Below are positions 1-8,149 of a stretch of 32,259 bases of DNA, piece by piece. The position numbers and the translations under genes were made by a program. This DNA comes from Rugamonas sp. (lineage in GTDB: Bacteria > Pseudomonadota > Gammaproteobacteria > Burkholderiales > Burkholderiaceae_D): assembly GCF_025354735.1 (NCBI RefSeq), contig NZ_JANXMI010000163.1, forward strand, positions 1 to 32,259, given 5' to 3'. Under the pieces are notes generated by a model. It saw only the letters and a list, made by a program, of their open reading frames with translations, was not told the origin of the DNA and did not search any database. Every line of letters begins with the position of its first letter. Position 1 is the first letter of the stretch.

Positions 1-76
1 CGGTGAACATGGATTGCGGGTTGCTCGGGTCTACGCGTTCAAGCAGTTTGTCCAGTGTGGCTTTGTCGATCGTCAT
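1..76 (-). CDS. N-terminus of an unidentified protein (cut by window edge)
   Basis: Reading the minus strand from an ATG at 76 gives about 25 codons with no stop to the window edge; the peptide begins MTIDKATLDKLLERVDPSNP. A purine-rich ribosome site (AAAGGA, about 5 bases before the ATG) supports this start. It lies 24 bases downstream of the stop of the repeat protein and in the same direction, so the two are probably cotranscribed. The visible part is hydrophilic and helix-forming, with no signal peptide. I do not recognise the family. A mutator-type (IS256-like) transposase N-terminus crossed my mind, but too little is visible to claim it. Confidence 0.6.
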   Translation of the reverse strand, partial: MTIDKATLDKLLERVDPSNPQSMFT

Positions 77-112
77 ACGTATCCTTTCCAGGGATAAATT
101 TTACCGTATGAC
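72..112 (-). promoter_or_regulatory. Hairpin covering the downstream gene's ribosome site and start codon
   Basis: An 8-base inverted repeat (GTCATACG at 72-79, CGTATGAC at 105-112) encloses a second one directly inside it (TATCC at 80-84, GGATA at 92-96, 7-base loop). In the minus-strand RNA the start codon at 76-74 lies in the outer stem, the GGA of the ribosome site in the inner stem, and the UAA of the upstream gene in the 8-base bulge. A ribosome finishing the upstream gene would melt it, so translational coupling is the simplest reading. The pairing is seen in the sequence; the function is inferred. Confidence 0.5.
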
Positions 113-1297
113 TTCTTTCACACAAAATTTCTGACAGGCTCCACGCAGATCGTGGATGGACTTGTGCATGTTCTCGCGCAGATCGTTGATGGACTTGTGC
201 ACGTCCTCGCGCAGCTCGTTGTTGGCCTGGTGCATGTCTTCGCGCAGATCGCTGTTGGCCTGGTGCATGTCCTCGCGCAGCTTGTTGTTGGCCTTGTACA
301 TATCCTCGCGCAGCTCGCCGTTGGCCTTGTGCATGTCTTCGCGCAGCTCATTGTTGATCTTTTGCATGTCCTCGCGCAGCTTATTGTTGGCCTGTTGCAT
401 GTCCTCGCGCAACTCATTGTTGACCTGTTGCATGTCCTCGCGCAGCTCATTGTTGACCTTTTGCATGTCCTCGCGCAGCTTATTGTTGGCCTGTTGCATG
501 TCCTCGCGCAGCTCATTGTTTGCCTGTTGCATGTCCTCGCGCAGCTCATTGTTTGCCTTTTGCATGTCCTCGCGTAGCTCGTAGTTGGACTTTTGCATGC
601 TCTCGTGCATATCGTGGAAGAACTTTTGCATGCCCTCACGCATATCGTGGCTGGATTTTTGCATGCCCTCATGCATATCGTGGCTGGCTTTCTGTATGCT
701 CTCGTGCAAATCGTGGCTGGCCTTTTGCTGACTCTCGCGCAGGCTGTCGCCCATCTCATGCATATCCTCACGCAGCTCTTGGACCGCACGATGAATCGCG
801 TCTTGAAGCTCGCCGCGCGTCTGGTTGATTTCTGCGCTCAGCTTTTCTTCAAGCTTGAGCAGGTCTTCCTTGGTCGCGTAATTCGAGCGGATCACGGCCA
901 CGTCGATTTTTAGCGTGACGATGTCGGCCTCGGCCAGCTTGACCCGCGCTTCGACTTCCGCGATGTCGGCCCTGAATGCGGCCACGTCCTGTTTCAAGGC
1001 GGCGAGATGGCGGCCCAGCTCGGCGCCGTCCTTGCTGACGCCGACAAACTCCTGCACAAGCAAAGCCAGCCGCTGCTTGAGCGCGGCGACATCCGGTTGC
1101 AGCACCGTGACGTTTTTTTCGAGTATCGCCACGTGCGTGCGCAAGCCCGTCAACTCGTTGGCGACGGCCGTCAAATCGGATTCAACTTTGTCGAAACGCG
1201 CATCCATATAGCCATCATAGTAATCCCCGGTATCGCTTGCAACGCCTGATTCATTGCCCCGTTCGCTGCCGCGCGCTTTTCTGTTTTCCGACCGCAT
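101..1297 (-). CDS. Coiled-coil protein with twenty 11-residue repeats
   Basis: This 398-residue protein has no signal peptide and no membrane segment, so it is probably cytoplasmic. Residues 1-30 are polar and likely disordered. Residues 31-171 are heptad-like coiled coil, including an ATKEDL segment often seen in small bacterial coiled-coil proteins. Residues 172-391 are twenty 11-residue units with the consensus NNELREDMQQA, followed by a seven-residue tail. An 11-residue period fits a hendecad coiled coil or a long amphipathic helix, as in apolipoprotein-like or LEA-like proteins. A GGGAGA ribosome site precedes the ATG. The gene is divergent from the PP2C gene and is followed after 24 bases by another reading frame. 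The function is unknown; scaffolding or surface/lipid binding are possibilities only. Database names for such proteins (apolipoprotein-like) would reflect composition rather than homology. Confidence 0.85.
   Translation of the reverse strand: MRSENRKARGSERGNESGVASDTGDYYDGYMDARFDKVESDLTAVANELTGLRTHVAILEKNVTVLQPDVAALKQRLALLVQEFVGVSKDGAELGRHLAALKQDVAAFRADIAEVEARVKLAEADIVTLKIDVAVIRSNYATKEDLLKLEEKLSAEINQTRGELQDAIHRAVQELREDMHEMGDSLRESQQKASHDLHESIQKASHDMHEGMQKSSHDMREGMQKFFHDMHESMQKSNYELREDMQKANNELREDMQQANNELREDMQQANNKLREDMQKVNNELREDMQQVNNELREDMQQANNKLREDMQKINNELREDMHKANGELREDMYKANNKLREDMHQANSDLREDMHQANNELREDVHKSINDLRENMHKSIHDLRGACQKFCVKEVIR
125..784 (-). repeat. Tandem array of twenty 33-bp coding units
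   Basis: The array is exactly 660 bases, 20 x 33, in frame with the coiled-coil gene. Central units (about 325-590) are nearly identical in DNA; units at both ends have diverged (SHDMHEG types at the protein's N-terminal side, INDLREN and IHDLRGA at the C-terminal side). Identical units in the middle and decayed units at the edges are expected from expansion by slippage or unequal exchange. The repeat keeps several other frames open on both strands, which produces spurious reading frames. Confidence 0.93.
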
Positions 1298-1429
1298 GAT
1301 CGCTCTCCCGCCATGGATGTCCCGTCAAATTAGCGCAAGCCGGGTGCGCCGCCATTGAGGTGCGACAGCGTGACAGCGATGACGGACGATGTGGTCGAGG
1401 GGACGGGGCGGCGCACGAAGCAAGTCGGT

Positions 1430-1457
1430 TTGAAGCGACTGTCAGTTGCGGTAATAT
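1430..1457 (+). promoter_or_regulatory. Possible sigma70-like promoter
   Basis: TTGAAG at 1430-1435 and TAATAT at 1452-1457 are separated by 16 bases, a 4/6 match at each box. If used, transcription would begin near 1464, inside the upstream-most plausible start of the phosphatase, and would favour the later ATG at 1537. The match is weak. Confidence 0.25.
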
Positions 1458-2319
1458 GGAAACCTCTCCGACCAAGCGAGTAGCCGCCTTGCCTATCTGG
1501 ACGCCACTGTCGCCCTCCACACCGCACCTGCTGGCAATGGGGACGGCCTTGGGCGCGACCGACATCGGCGTCGCGCGCGACAACAACGAGGACAATTTCC
1601 TGATCGACGCCGATCTCGGCTTGCTGGCCGTCGCCGACGGCATGGGTGGACACGACGGCGGCGAGATCGCCAGCGCCGAGGCGATCGTGCTGTTGCAACG
1701 CTTCCTGCACCGGTCCCTGCGCGAGGCCCGCGCCGACACGCCACCGTCGTCCGACCATGCGAGCGCGCAGCCCGACGATGCGGCCGCGCCCGCGCTCGAC
1801 ACGCTGCGCCACGCGCTCGCCTACGCCAACGCCGGCCTGTACCAGGCCAACCTGGACGCGCGCCGCGCCGACGGCGCCGGCATGGGCACGACCTTGACCG
1901 GCTTGTGGCAGGCGGCGCCGGCCGCGCCGGTGCTGATGTTCCACGTCGGCGACAGCCGCCTGTATCGGCGCCGCGGCGGCGCCCTGACCCAGCTCACGCG
2001 CGACCAGACCCTGTACCAGCAGGCGCTGGACCTGGACGCGCCGCCGCCCCTGCCGCCGCGCAACGTGCTGTTGCAGGCGCTAGGCCCGGCCGCGCTGGTG
2101 GAGCCCGAGCTACAGGTGCTGACGGTGGCGCCGGGCGACGTCTACCTGTTATGCAGCGACGGCATGCACGGCGACTCGCAGGCGCAGGACATTGGCGCGA
2201 TCATGGCGCTGGCGCGGCCCGACAATCTGCAACGCTGCTGCCACCATCTGATCGAACTGGCCAAGCGCGACGGCAGCCGCGACAACATCACCGTGCTGCT
2301 GCTCACGTGCCCGCACTGA
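1456..2319 (+). CDS. PP2C-type serine/threonine protein phosphatase
   Basis: It should remove phosphate from Ser/Thr residues in the cytoplasm using two Mn/Mg ions. The metal-binding motifs of the PPM family are present: DIGVARDNNED at residues 36-46, VADGMGG with Asp61, GDSRLY at 165-170, CSDG with Asp235 and DNIT at 276-279. The usual LTxDHS motif reads LTRDQTL here, a mild deviation. The length (287 residues) is a little above the single-domain bacterial enzymes because of an Ala/Asp-rich insert near residues 95-115. No membrane segment or FHA domain is seen. The frame is open upstream to 1360, but that stretch is low-complexity and the METSPTK start at 1456 is more natural; the ATG at 1537 also remains possible. 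No partner kinase is nearby. Its stop overlaps the convergent cyclase gene by 17 bases. Confidence 0.88.
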   Translation: METSPTKRVAALPIWTPLSPSTPHLLAMGTALGATDIGVARDNNEDNFLIDADLGLLAVADGMGGHDGGEIASAEAIVLLQRFLHRSLREARADTPPSSDHASAQPDDAAAPALDTLRHALAYANAGLYQANLDARRADGAGMGTTLTGLWQAAPAAPVLMFHVGDSRLYRRRGGALTQLTRDQTLYQQALDLDAPPPLPPRNVLLQALGPAALVEPELQVLTVAPGDVYLLCSDGMHGDSQAQDIGAIMALARPDNLQRCCHHLIELAKRDGSRDNITVLLLTCPH

Positions 2320-3457
2320 AGGCCTCGTGCGAGACGACGCGATTGCGTCCGCCCCGTTTGGCCTCGTACATGGCGGCGTCGCCGAGCGCGATCAAGCGCG
2401 TCAAATCATAGCCCGCGTCGGCGGCGCAGACCACGCCGAAGCTGGCGGTGTAGCGGATCTGGTGGCCGGCCAGCGTCACGGTTTGCTGCGCGATGGTGGT
2501 GCGCAGGCGCTCGGCCACCAGCGCCGCCTCGCGCTGCGCCAGACCGTCGAGCACCAGCACGAACTCCTCGCCGCCGTAGCGCGCCATCAAATCGAAGGGC
2601 CGCAATTCAGCCCTCAACAAGCGCGCCAGCTGGCGCAACACCTCGTCGCCGACCGGGTGGCCGTAGTTGTCGTTGATCTGCTTGAAGTAATCGACATCGA
2701 CCATCATCACCGTCACGCTGCGCTCGCTGCGCTGCGCGCGTTGCAGCACGCGCTGGCCCTGCACCTCCAGCCCCAGGCGATTGAGCGCGCCCGTCAAGTG
2801 GTCCATGGCCGACAGCCGGTGCAGCCGCTCGGCGTAGCGCCGCGCCACCATCAGCACCAGGCCGAAGGCGATGCAGACCTGCGCCTGCGGCACCACGAAC
2901 AGGGTCGCCTGCATCAAGACGCCTTCGGCATCGAGCGCCTCGCCGGGACGCAGCAGCAGATAGGCCGCGCGCAGGAACAGGGCCAGGCCCAGCACCGTGA
3001 ACCCGGCCACCGCCGTCGTGATCGCGCGCCAGTTGCCGTGGCGCGCCAACGTGTAGGCGCAGTACCAGTTGAGCAGCGCGAAATAGGCGCCGCTGACACA
3101 CAGGCGCGCGCGCAGGTCCGGCACGATCAGCGAAAAATACCCGGTCGGCAGCATCGCCGCCACGGCGATCAGCGCCACCCAGCGCCACGCCAGCTCCTCC
3201 ATGCAAAACACCCGCAGGCCGCGCAGCACCACGGCCAGGCCGAGCGCCAGCGCGCCGTAACTGAGTACCTGGTCGACCAGCGGCGGCACGTGCTTGAGCG
3301 CCGTCAGCGCCATGCCGGCGCAGGTCAGCACATTCCCGACGGCCCACAGCCGCTGCTCCTGCGCCGAGTCGGTATAGAAGGCGGCCGCGATCAGCAACGC
3401 CGTGGTCAATAGCGGGATGCTGATCTGGACGAGGAGGAGAGTATCTTGGTTCAGCAT
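2303..3457 (-). CDS. Membrane-anchored diguanylate cyclase (GGDEF protein)
   Basis: It makes cyclic di-GMP from two GTP at the inner membrane. Residues 1-205 carry about six hydrophobic segments forming a sensor-like membrane domain. The GGDEF domain follows: DHLTGALNR at 219-227, DVDYFKQIND near 254-263, and the active loop GGEEF at 295-299. RPFD at 286-289, five residues before the loop, matches the RxxD inhibitory site, so product feedback is expected. The 384-residue length is typical of this architecture. The ATG at 3457 gives a sensible membrane N-terminus, although no good ribosome site is visible. The 3' end overlaps the PP2C gene convergently, so the two transcripts would be antisense to one another there. 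The signal sensed is unknown. Confidence 0.93.
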   Translation of the reverse strand: MLNQDTLLLVQISIPLLTTALLIAAAFYTDSAQEQRLWAVGNVLTCAGMALTALKHVPPLVDQVLSYGALALGLAVVLRGLRVFCMEELAWRWVALIAVAAMLPTGYFSLIVPDLRARLCVSGAYFALLNWYCAYTLARHGNWRAITTAVAGFTVLGLALFLRAAYLLLRPGEALDAEGVLMQATLFVVPQAQVCIAFGLVLMVARRYAERLHRLSAMDHLTGALNRLGLEVQGQRVLQRAQRSERSVTVMMVDVDYFKQINDNYGHPVGDEVLRQLARLLRAELRPFDLMARYGGEEFVLVLDGLAQREAALVAERLRTTIAQQTVTLAGHQIRYTASFGVVCAADAGYDLTRLIALGDAAMYEAKRGGRNRVVSHEAFSAGT

Positions 3458-3641
3458 GGGCGGCCCATGAACGATGACCCCACTGTAGCGCAGCGGCCGG
3501 ACGCTGGCAATGAAAATGGCGGCGCGGCGGTGGGCCGGTTTTTTTTGCGCCGCGCGGCGCCCGCGCGCGACTGCGCCGTGCTATCGTGCTTGCCGACGCA
3601 GCAACGACGCCCCCGAACCACGCACGCAAGCACACCCAATA

Positions 3642-4580
3642 ATGGCCTACCCCATCGAACATAAACTCGTCATCGGCATCGCCTCCAGCGCGCTGTTCGA
3701 CCTGACCGAATCGCACCGCATCTACGCCGACAGCGGCGAGGAAGAGTACCGCAAATACCAGGAACAGCATATCGACGTGGTGCTCGATCGCGGCGTGGCC
3801 TTCCCCTTCATTCGCCGCTTCCTCGACATCAACAAGCACTTCGCCAAACAGTCGCCGGTGGAGGTGGTGCTCTTTTCGCGCAATTCGCCCGAGACCGGCC
3901 TGCGCGTGATGAATTCCATCGCCCACTACGGCCTCGATATCTCGCGCGCCTGCTTCGTCACCGGCAAATCGGCGCACGCCTATCTGCCGGCGTTCAACAC
4001 CTCGCTGTTCCTGAGCGCGAACGAGGACGATGTGCGCAGCGCGCTGGCGGCCCACCATCCGGCCGGCCTGGTGCTGCCCTCGCGCACCGAGGACGACGAG
4101 CAGGACGCCGAACTGCGGGTGGCCTTCGACTTCGACGGCGTCATCGCCGACGACGAATCGGAGACTGTCTTCAAGCGCAACAACGACGTCGCCGAATTCC
4201 ACGCCCACGAACGGGCGCGGGTCGCCATCCCGCATCAACCAGGGCCGCTGGCCGACCTGTTCCAGCGCCTGGCGATGATGCAGAAGATGGAGGAAAAAGC
4301 GCTGCGGCGCGATCCGGCGTATAAAAAAATCCTGCGCATCGCCATCATCACGGCGCGCAGCGCGCCCTCGCACGAGCGGGTGGTGACGACGCTGAAAAGC
4401 TGGGGCGTGTCCGCCAACGAGACCTTCTTCCTCGGCGGGATGGAAAAGGCGCGGGTGCTGGAGGTGTTCAGGCCGCATATCTTCTTCGACGACCAGCTTA
4501 GCCACCTGAAATCGGCCGGCGGCACCATCCCGATGGTGCACGTGCCCTTCGGCGTGGCGAATCTGCAAAGCCAACCATGA
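3642..4580 (+). CDS. Cytosolic 5'-nucleotidase
   Basis: The protein matches the 5'-nucleotidase family related to cytosolic nucleotidase I (Pfam 5-nucleotidase, PF06189, from memory), which removes phosphate from nucleoside monophosphates. Supporting features are the N-terminal VIGIASSALFDLTESHRIY segment, the LFSRNSPETGLRVMNSI block, and the HAD-like nucleophile motif DFDGV with Asp163 and Asp165, followed by ADDESE. The later IITARSAPSHERVV and FFDDQ segments are also HAD-like. There is no signal peptide, so it should act in the cytoplasm. The frame is open further upstream, but MAYPIEHKL at 3642 begins where family similarity begins. It sits between a divergent cyclase gene and mfd with no obvious functional link. 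The preferred substrate cannot be read from the sequence. Confidence 0.88.
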   Translation: MAYPIEHKLVIGIASSALFDLTESHRIYADSGEEEYRKYQEQHIDVVLDRGVAFPFIRRFLDINKHFAKQSPVEVVLFSRNSPETGLRVMNSIAHYGLDISRACFVTGKSAHAYLPAFNTSLFLSANEDDVRSALAAHHPAGLVLPSRTEDDEQDAELRVAFDFDGVIADDESETVFKRNNDVAEFHAHERARVAIPHQPGPLADLFQRLAMMQKMEEKALRRDPAYKKILRIAIITARSAPSHERVVTTLKSWGVSANETFFLGGMEKARVLEVFRPHIFFDDQLSHLKSAGGTIPMVHVPFGVANLQSQP

Positions 4581-4611
4581 CAGGCAAACCACGCCGGCAG
4601 AAAGCTTCGAC

Positions 4612-4617
4612 TATAAT
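4612..4617 (+). promoter_or_regulatory. -10 box candidate for mfd
   Basis: A perfect TATAAT lies 63 bases before the mfd ATG. No good -35 box is present at 16-18 bases, so an activator or a weak promoter is possible. A small hairpin (TGGGCG gtg CGCCCA, 4638-4652) lies in the predicted leader. No clear ribosome site precedes the mfd start. Confidence 0.4.
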
Positions 4618-4679
4618 GCTGGCAGCGGCATTGCCACTGTGGGCGGTGCGCCCAACCGTACACTAGCCTCTTCGCCCGC

Positions 4680-7600
4680 ATGTCCCTAGACTTAAAAAAA
4701 ATCCTCCCCAAAGCCGGTAACCGTTACGCCCTGCCCACCCTGTACGGGTCGGCGGACGCCTACGCGCTGGCCTTGAGCGCGCTTGAAGCGAAATCCAGGG
4801 GCCAGATGCTGGCCGTGATCGTCGCCAGCGCCAGCGACGGCCAGCGCCTGCTCAACGAAATCCCGTGGTTCGCCGCCGACCAGCTGCGCTGCCACCTGCT
4901 GCCGGACTGGGAAACGCTGCCCTACGACGCCTTCTCGCCGCACCAGGACCTGGTCTCCGAGCGCCTGGCCACGCTGCATGAAATCAGCGGCGGCCAGTGC
5001 GACGTGATGATCGTCCCCGCCACCACGGCGCTGGTGCGCATGGCGCCGCCGTCCTTTTTGGCGGCGTACACCTTCTTCTTCAAGCAGGGCGAGACGCTCG
5101 ACGAAGGCCGCCTGAAGTCGCAGCTGACGCTGGCCGGCTACACCCACGTCACGCAGGTGATGTCGCACGGCGAATACTCGGTGCGCGGCGGCCTGCTCGA
5201 CCTGTTCCCGATGGGGTCCGCCCTGCCCTACCGGCTCGACCTGTTCGGCGACACCATCGAAACCATACGCACCTTCGACGCCGACACCCAGCGCTCGCTG
5301 TATCCGGTCAAGGAAGTGCGGCTGCTGCCGGGCCGCGAATTCCCGATGGACGAAGCGGCGCGCACCACCTTCCGCAACCGCTGGCGCGAGCAGTTCGAGG
5401 GCGACCCGTCGCGCTCCGTGGTCTACAAGGACATCAGCAGCGGCATCGCCTCGGCCGGCATCGAATATTATCTGCCGCTGTTTTTCGAGGAGACGGCGAC
5501 GCTGTTCGACTACCTGCCGCAAGGCGCGGCACTGGCACTGGTGGGCGACATCGACGCCGCCATCAAGCGCTTCTGGGTCGACACGCAGTCGCGCTACCGC
5601 TTCCTGAAGGCCGACCGCGAACGCCCCATCCTGACGCCGGAAGCGCTGTTCCTCAGCGACGAACAATTCTTCACGCTGGCCAAGCCCTATGCGCGCCTGG
5701 TGATCTCCAAGGACGGCGACAGCCTCGCCTCCGAGTTGTCGGCGCCGGTGCCCAACATCGCCGTGAACCGCCACAACGACGATCCGCTGGCCGGCCTGCG
5801 CGCCTACCTGTTACAGCCGGGCCGCCGCGTGATGATCTGCGCCGAATCGAACGGCCGCCGCGAAACGCTGCAACAGTATTTCAATGAATACAAGCTGGCG
5901 CTCACGCCCGTCGAAGGCTACGAGGGCTTCGCCGCGTCGGACGCGAAGCTGATGCTGGGCGTGGCGCCGCTGCACGCCGGCTTTGAATTGTCGACGCCGG
6001 ACGCGAACCTCATCTTCATCACCGAGACCGAGCTGTATGCGGGTTCGGGCCGCCGCGTCGGCAAGAAGAAGCAGGAAGGCGTCACGCAAGTCGAAGCGAT
6101 GGTGCGCGATCTGTCGGAACTGAAGATCGGCGATCCGGTGGTCCACATCAACCACGGCATCGGGCGCTACATGGGCCTGACCAGCATGGACCTGGGCGAA
6201 GGCGAAACCGAATTCCTGCACCTCGAATACGCCAAGGACACCAAGCTGTATGTTCCGGTGTCGCAGCTGCACGTGATTTCGCGCTACTCCGGCGCCTCGC
6301 CGGAAGACGCGCCGCTGCACTCGCTCGGCTCCGGCCAGTGGGAAAAGGCCAAGAAGAAGGCGGCCGAACAGGTGCGCGACACCGCCGCCGAACTATTGAA
6401 TTTGTATGCGCGGCGCGCGCTGCGCAAGGGCCACTCCTTCGAATATTCGGCCCACGATTACGAGCGCTTCGCCGACAGCTTCGGCTTCGACGAAACGCCC
6501 GACCAGGCCGAGGCGATCCGCAACGTCATCAAGGACATGACGTCCGGCCTGCCGATGGACCGCCTGGTGTGCGGCGACGTCGGCTTCGGCAAGACCGAGG
6601 TGGCGCTGCGCGCGGCGTTCATCGCCGTCATGGGCGGCAAGCAGGTGGCGATTTTGGCGCCGACCACGCTGCTGGCCGAGCAGCACGCGCAAACCTTCGC
6701 CGACCGCTTCGCCGACTGGCCGGTGCGCATCGCCGAGCTGTCGCGCTTCCGCACCGGCAAGGAGATCACGCAGGCGATCAAGGGCATGGCCGACGGCACG
6801 CTCGATATCGTCATCGGCACCCACAAGCTGCTGTCGAACGACGTCCAGTTCACGCGTCTGGGCCTGGTCATCATCGACGAGGAACACCGCTTCGGCGTGC
6901 GCCAGAAGGAGGCGCTCAAGGCGCTGCGCGCCGAAGTGGACGTGCTGACGCTGACGGCCACGCCGATTCCGCGCACGCTGGGCATGGCGCTCGAAGGCTT
7001 GCGCGATTTTTCCATCATCGCCACGGCGCCGCAAAAGCGCCTCGCCATCAAGACCTTCGTGCGCAGCGAGGGCGACTCCATCATCCGCGAAGCCTGTCTG
7101 CGCGAATTGAAGCGCGGCGGCCAGGTCTACTTCCTGCACAACGAAGTCGAGACCATCGAGAACCGCATGGCGATGCTGACGGCGCTGCTGCCGGAGGCGC
7201 GCATCGCCGTCGCCCACGGCCAGATGCACGAGCGCGACCTGGAAAAAGTGATGCGCGATTTCGTCGCCCAGCGCTACAACATCCTGCTCTGCACCACCAT
7301 CATCGAAACCGGCATCGACGTGCCGACCGCGAACACCATCATCATGCACCGCGCCGACAAGTTCGGCCTGGCGCAGCTGCACCAGCTGCGCGGGCGCGTC
7401 GGCCGTTCGCACCACCAGGCTTACGCTTATCTGCTGGTGACCGACGTGCAGACGCTGACCAAACAGGCGCAGCGCCGCCTCGACGCGATCCAGCAGATGG
7501 AAGAACTGGGCAGCGGCTTTTATCTGGCCATGCACGACCTGGAAATCCGCGGCGCCGGCGAGGTGCTGGGCGAGAACCAGTCGGGCGAGATGCTGGAGAT

Positions 7601-8123
7601 CGGCTTCCAGCTGTATTCGGACATGCTTAACGAGGCCGTGCGCGCGCTCAAGAGCGGCAAGGTGCCGGACCTGGCGGCGCCGATGGCGTCGACCACGGAA
7701 ATCAACCTGCACGTGCCGGCGCTGCTGCCGGCCGATTTCTGCGGCGACGTCCACGAGCGCCTGTCGATCTACAAGCGGCTGGCCAACTGCGCCAGCGCCG
7801 ACAAGGTCGACGACATGCAGGAGGAGATGATAGACCGCTTCGGCAAGCTGCCGGACGCCGTCAAGGCGCTGGTCGAAACGCACCGGCTGCGCATCGCCGC
7901 CAAGACCGTGGGCATCATCAAAATCGATGCCCACGGCGAAGCGGCCACGCTACAATTCATGGCCAAGCCGCCTATCGATCCGATGCGCATCATTGAGCTG
8001 ATCCAGAAGAACCGCCAGATCAAGTTGAATGGCCAGGACAAGCTGAAAATCACCGCCGCCATGCCGGACCTGGCGGCGCGCGTCGCCCAAATCAAGACTG
8101 CCATCAAGCAGCTTACCGCCTAA
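4680..8123 (+). CDS. mfd: Transcription-repair coupling factor Mfd
   Basis: Mfd removes RNA polymerase stalled at DNA lesions and recruits UvrA for nucleotide excision repair. The 1147-residue length matches full-size Mfd. In order: UvrB-like N-terminal domains (residues 1-350), the RNA polymerase interacting domain starting near 480 (IGDPVVHINHGIGRYMGL), a RecG-like helicase with Walker A GDVGFGKT at 632-639, the DEEH box at 733-736, TATPIPRTLGMAL, IETGIDVP and QLRGRVGRS near 902-910, and the C-terminal TRCF domain. All catalytic motifs are intact. serB follows after 26 bases on the same strand, suggesting cotranscription. Confidence 0.98.
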   Translation: MSLDLKKILPKAGNRYALPTLYGSADAYALALSALEAKSRGQMLAVIVASASDGQRLLNEIPWFAADQLRCHLLPDWETLPYDAFSPHQDLVSERLATLHEISGGQCDVMIVPATTALVRMAPPSFLAAYTFFFKQGETLDEGRLKSQLTLAGYTHVTQVMSHGEYSVRGGLLDLFPMGSALPYRLDLFGDTIETIRTFDADTQRSLYPVKEVRLLPGREFPMDEAARTTFRNRWREQFEGDPSRSVVYKDISSGIASAGIEYYLPLFFEETATLFDYLPQGAALALVGDIDAAIKRFWVDTQSRYRFLKADRERPILTPEALFLSDEQFFTLAKPYARLVISKDGDSLASELSAPVPNIAVNRHNDDPLAGLRAYLLQPGRRVMICAESNGRRETLQQYFNEYKLALTPVEGYEGFAASDAKLMLGVAPLHAGFELSTPDANLIFITETELYAGSGRRVGKKKQEGVTQVEAMVRDLSELKIGDPVVHINHGIGRYMGLTSMDLGEGETEFLHLEYAKDTKLYVPVSQLHVISRYSGASPEDAPLHSLGSGQWEKAKKKAAEQVRDTAAELLNLYARRALRKGHSFEYSAHDYERFADSFGFDETPDQAEAIRNVIKDMTSGLPMDRLVCGDVGFGKTEVALRAAFIAVMGGKQVAILAPTTLLAEQHAQTFADRFADWPVRIAELSRFRTGKEITQAIKGMADGTLDIVIGTHKLLSNDVQFTRLGLVIIDEEHRFGVRQKEALKALRAEVDVLTLTATPIPRTLGMALEGLRDFSIIATAPQKRLAIKTFVRSEGDSIIREACLRELKRGGQVYFLHNEVETIENRMAMLTALLPEARIAVAHGQMHERDLEKVMRDFVAQRYNILLCTTIIETGIDVPTANTIIMHRADKFGLAQLHQLRGRVGRSHHQAYAYLLVTDVQTLTKQAQRRLDAIQQMEELGSGFYLAMHDLEIRGAGEVLGENQSGEMLEIGFQLYSDMLNEAVRALKSGKVPDLAAPMASTTEINLHVPALLPADFCGDVHERLSIYKRLANCASADKVDDMQEEMIDRFGKLPDAVKALVETHRLRIAAKTVGIIKIDAHGEAATLQFMAKPPIDPMRIIELIQKNRQIKLNGQDKLKITAAMPDLAARVAQIKTAIKQLTA

Positions 8124-8149
8124 GCGGCTTACCGCCTCATATCCGCACC

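Noticed and set aside
125..784. CRISPR array
   Set aside because: The units are contiguous without spacers, in frame, and vary only like a coding repeat; no cas genes are near.
118..828. Several long open frames on both strands across the 33-base array
   Set aside because: They are by-products of the repeat: the 33-base unit lacks stops in several frames. Only the frame with a ribosome site and a non-repeat N-terminus is taken as the gene.
1360..1455. Upstream extension of the PP2C phosphatase
   Set aside because: The extra residues are Arg/Ser/Gly-rich without phosphatase similarity, and a more plausible ATG lies at 1456.
2607..4592. Long antisense frame across the cyclase and nucleotidase genes
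   Set aside because: Low-complexity composition, no recognisable motif, and it covers two convincing genes.
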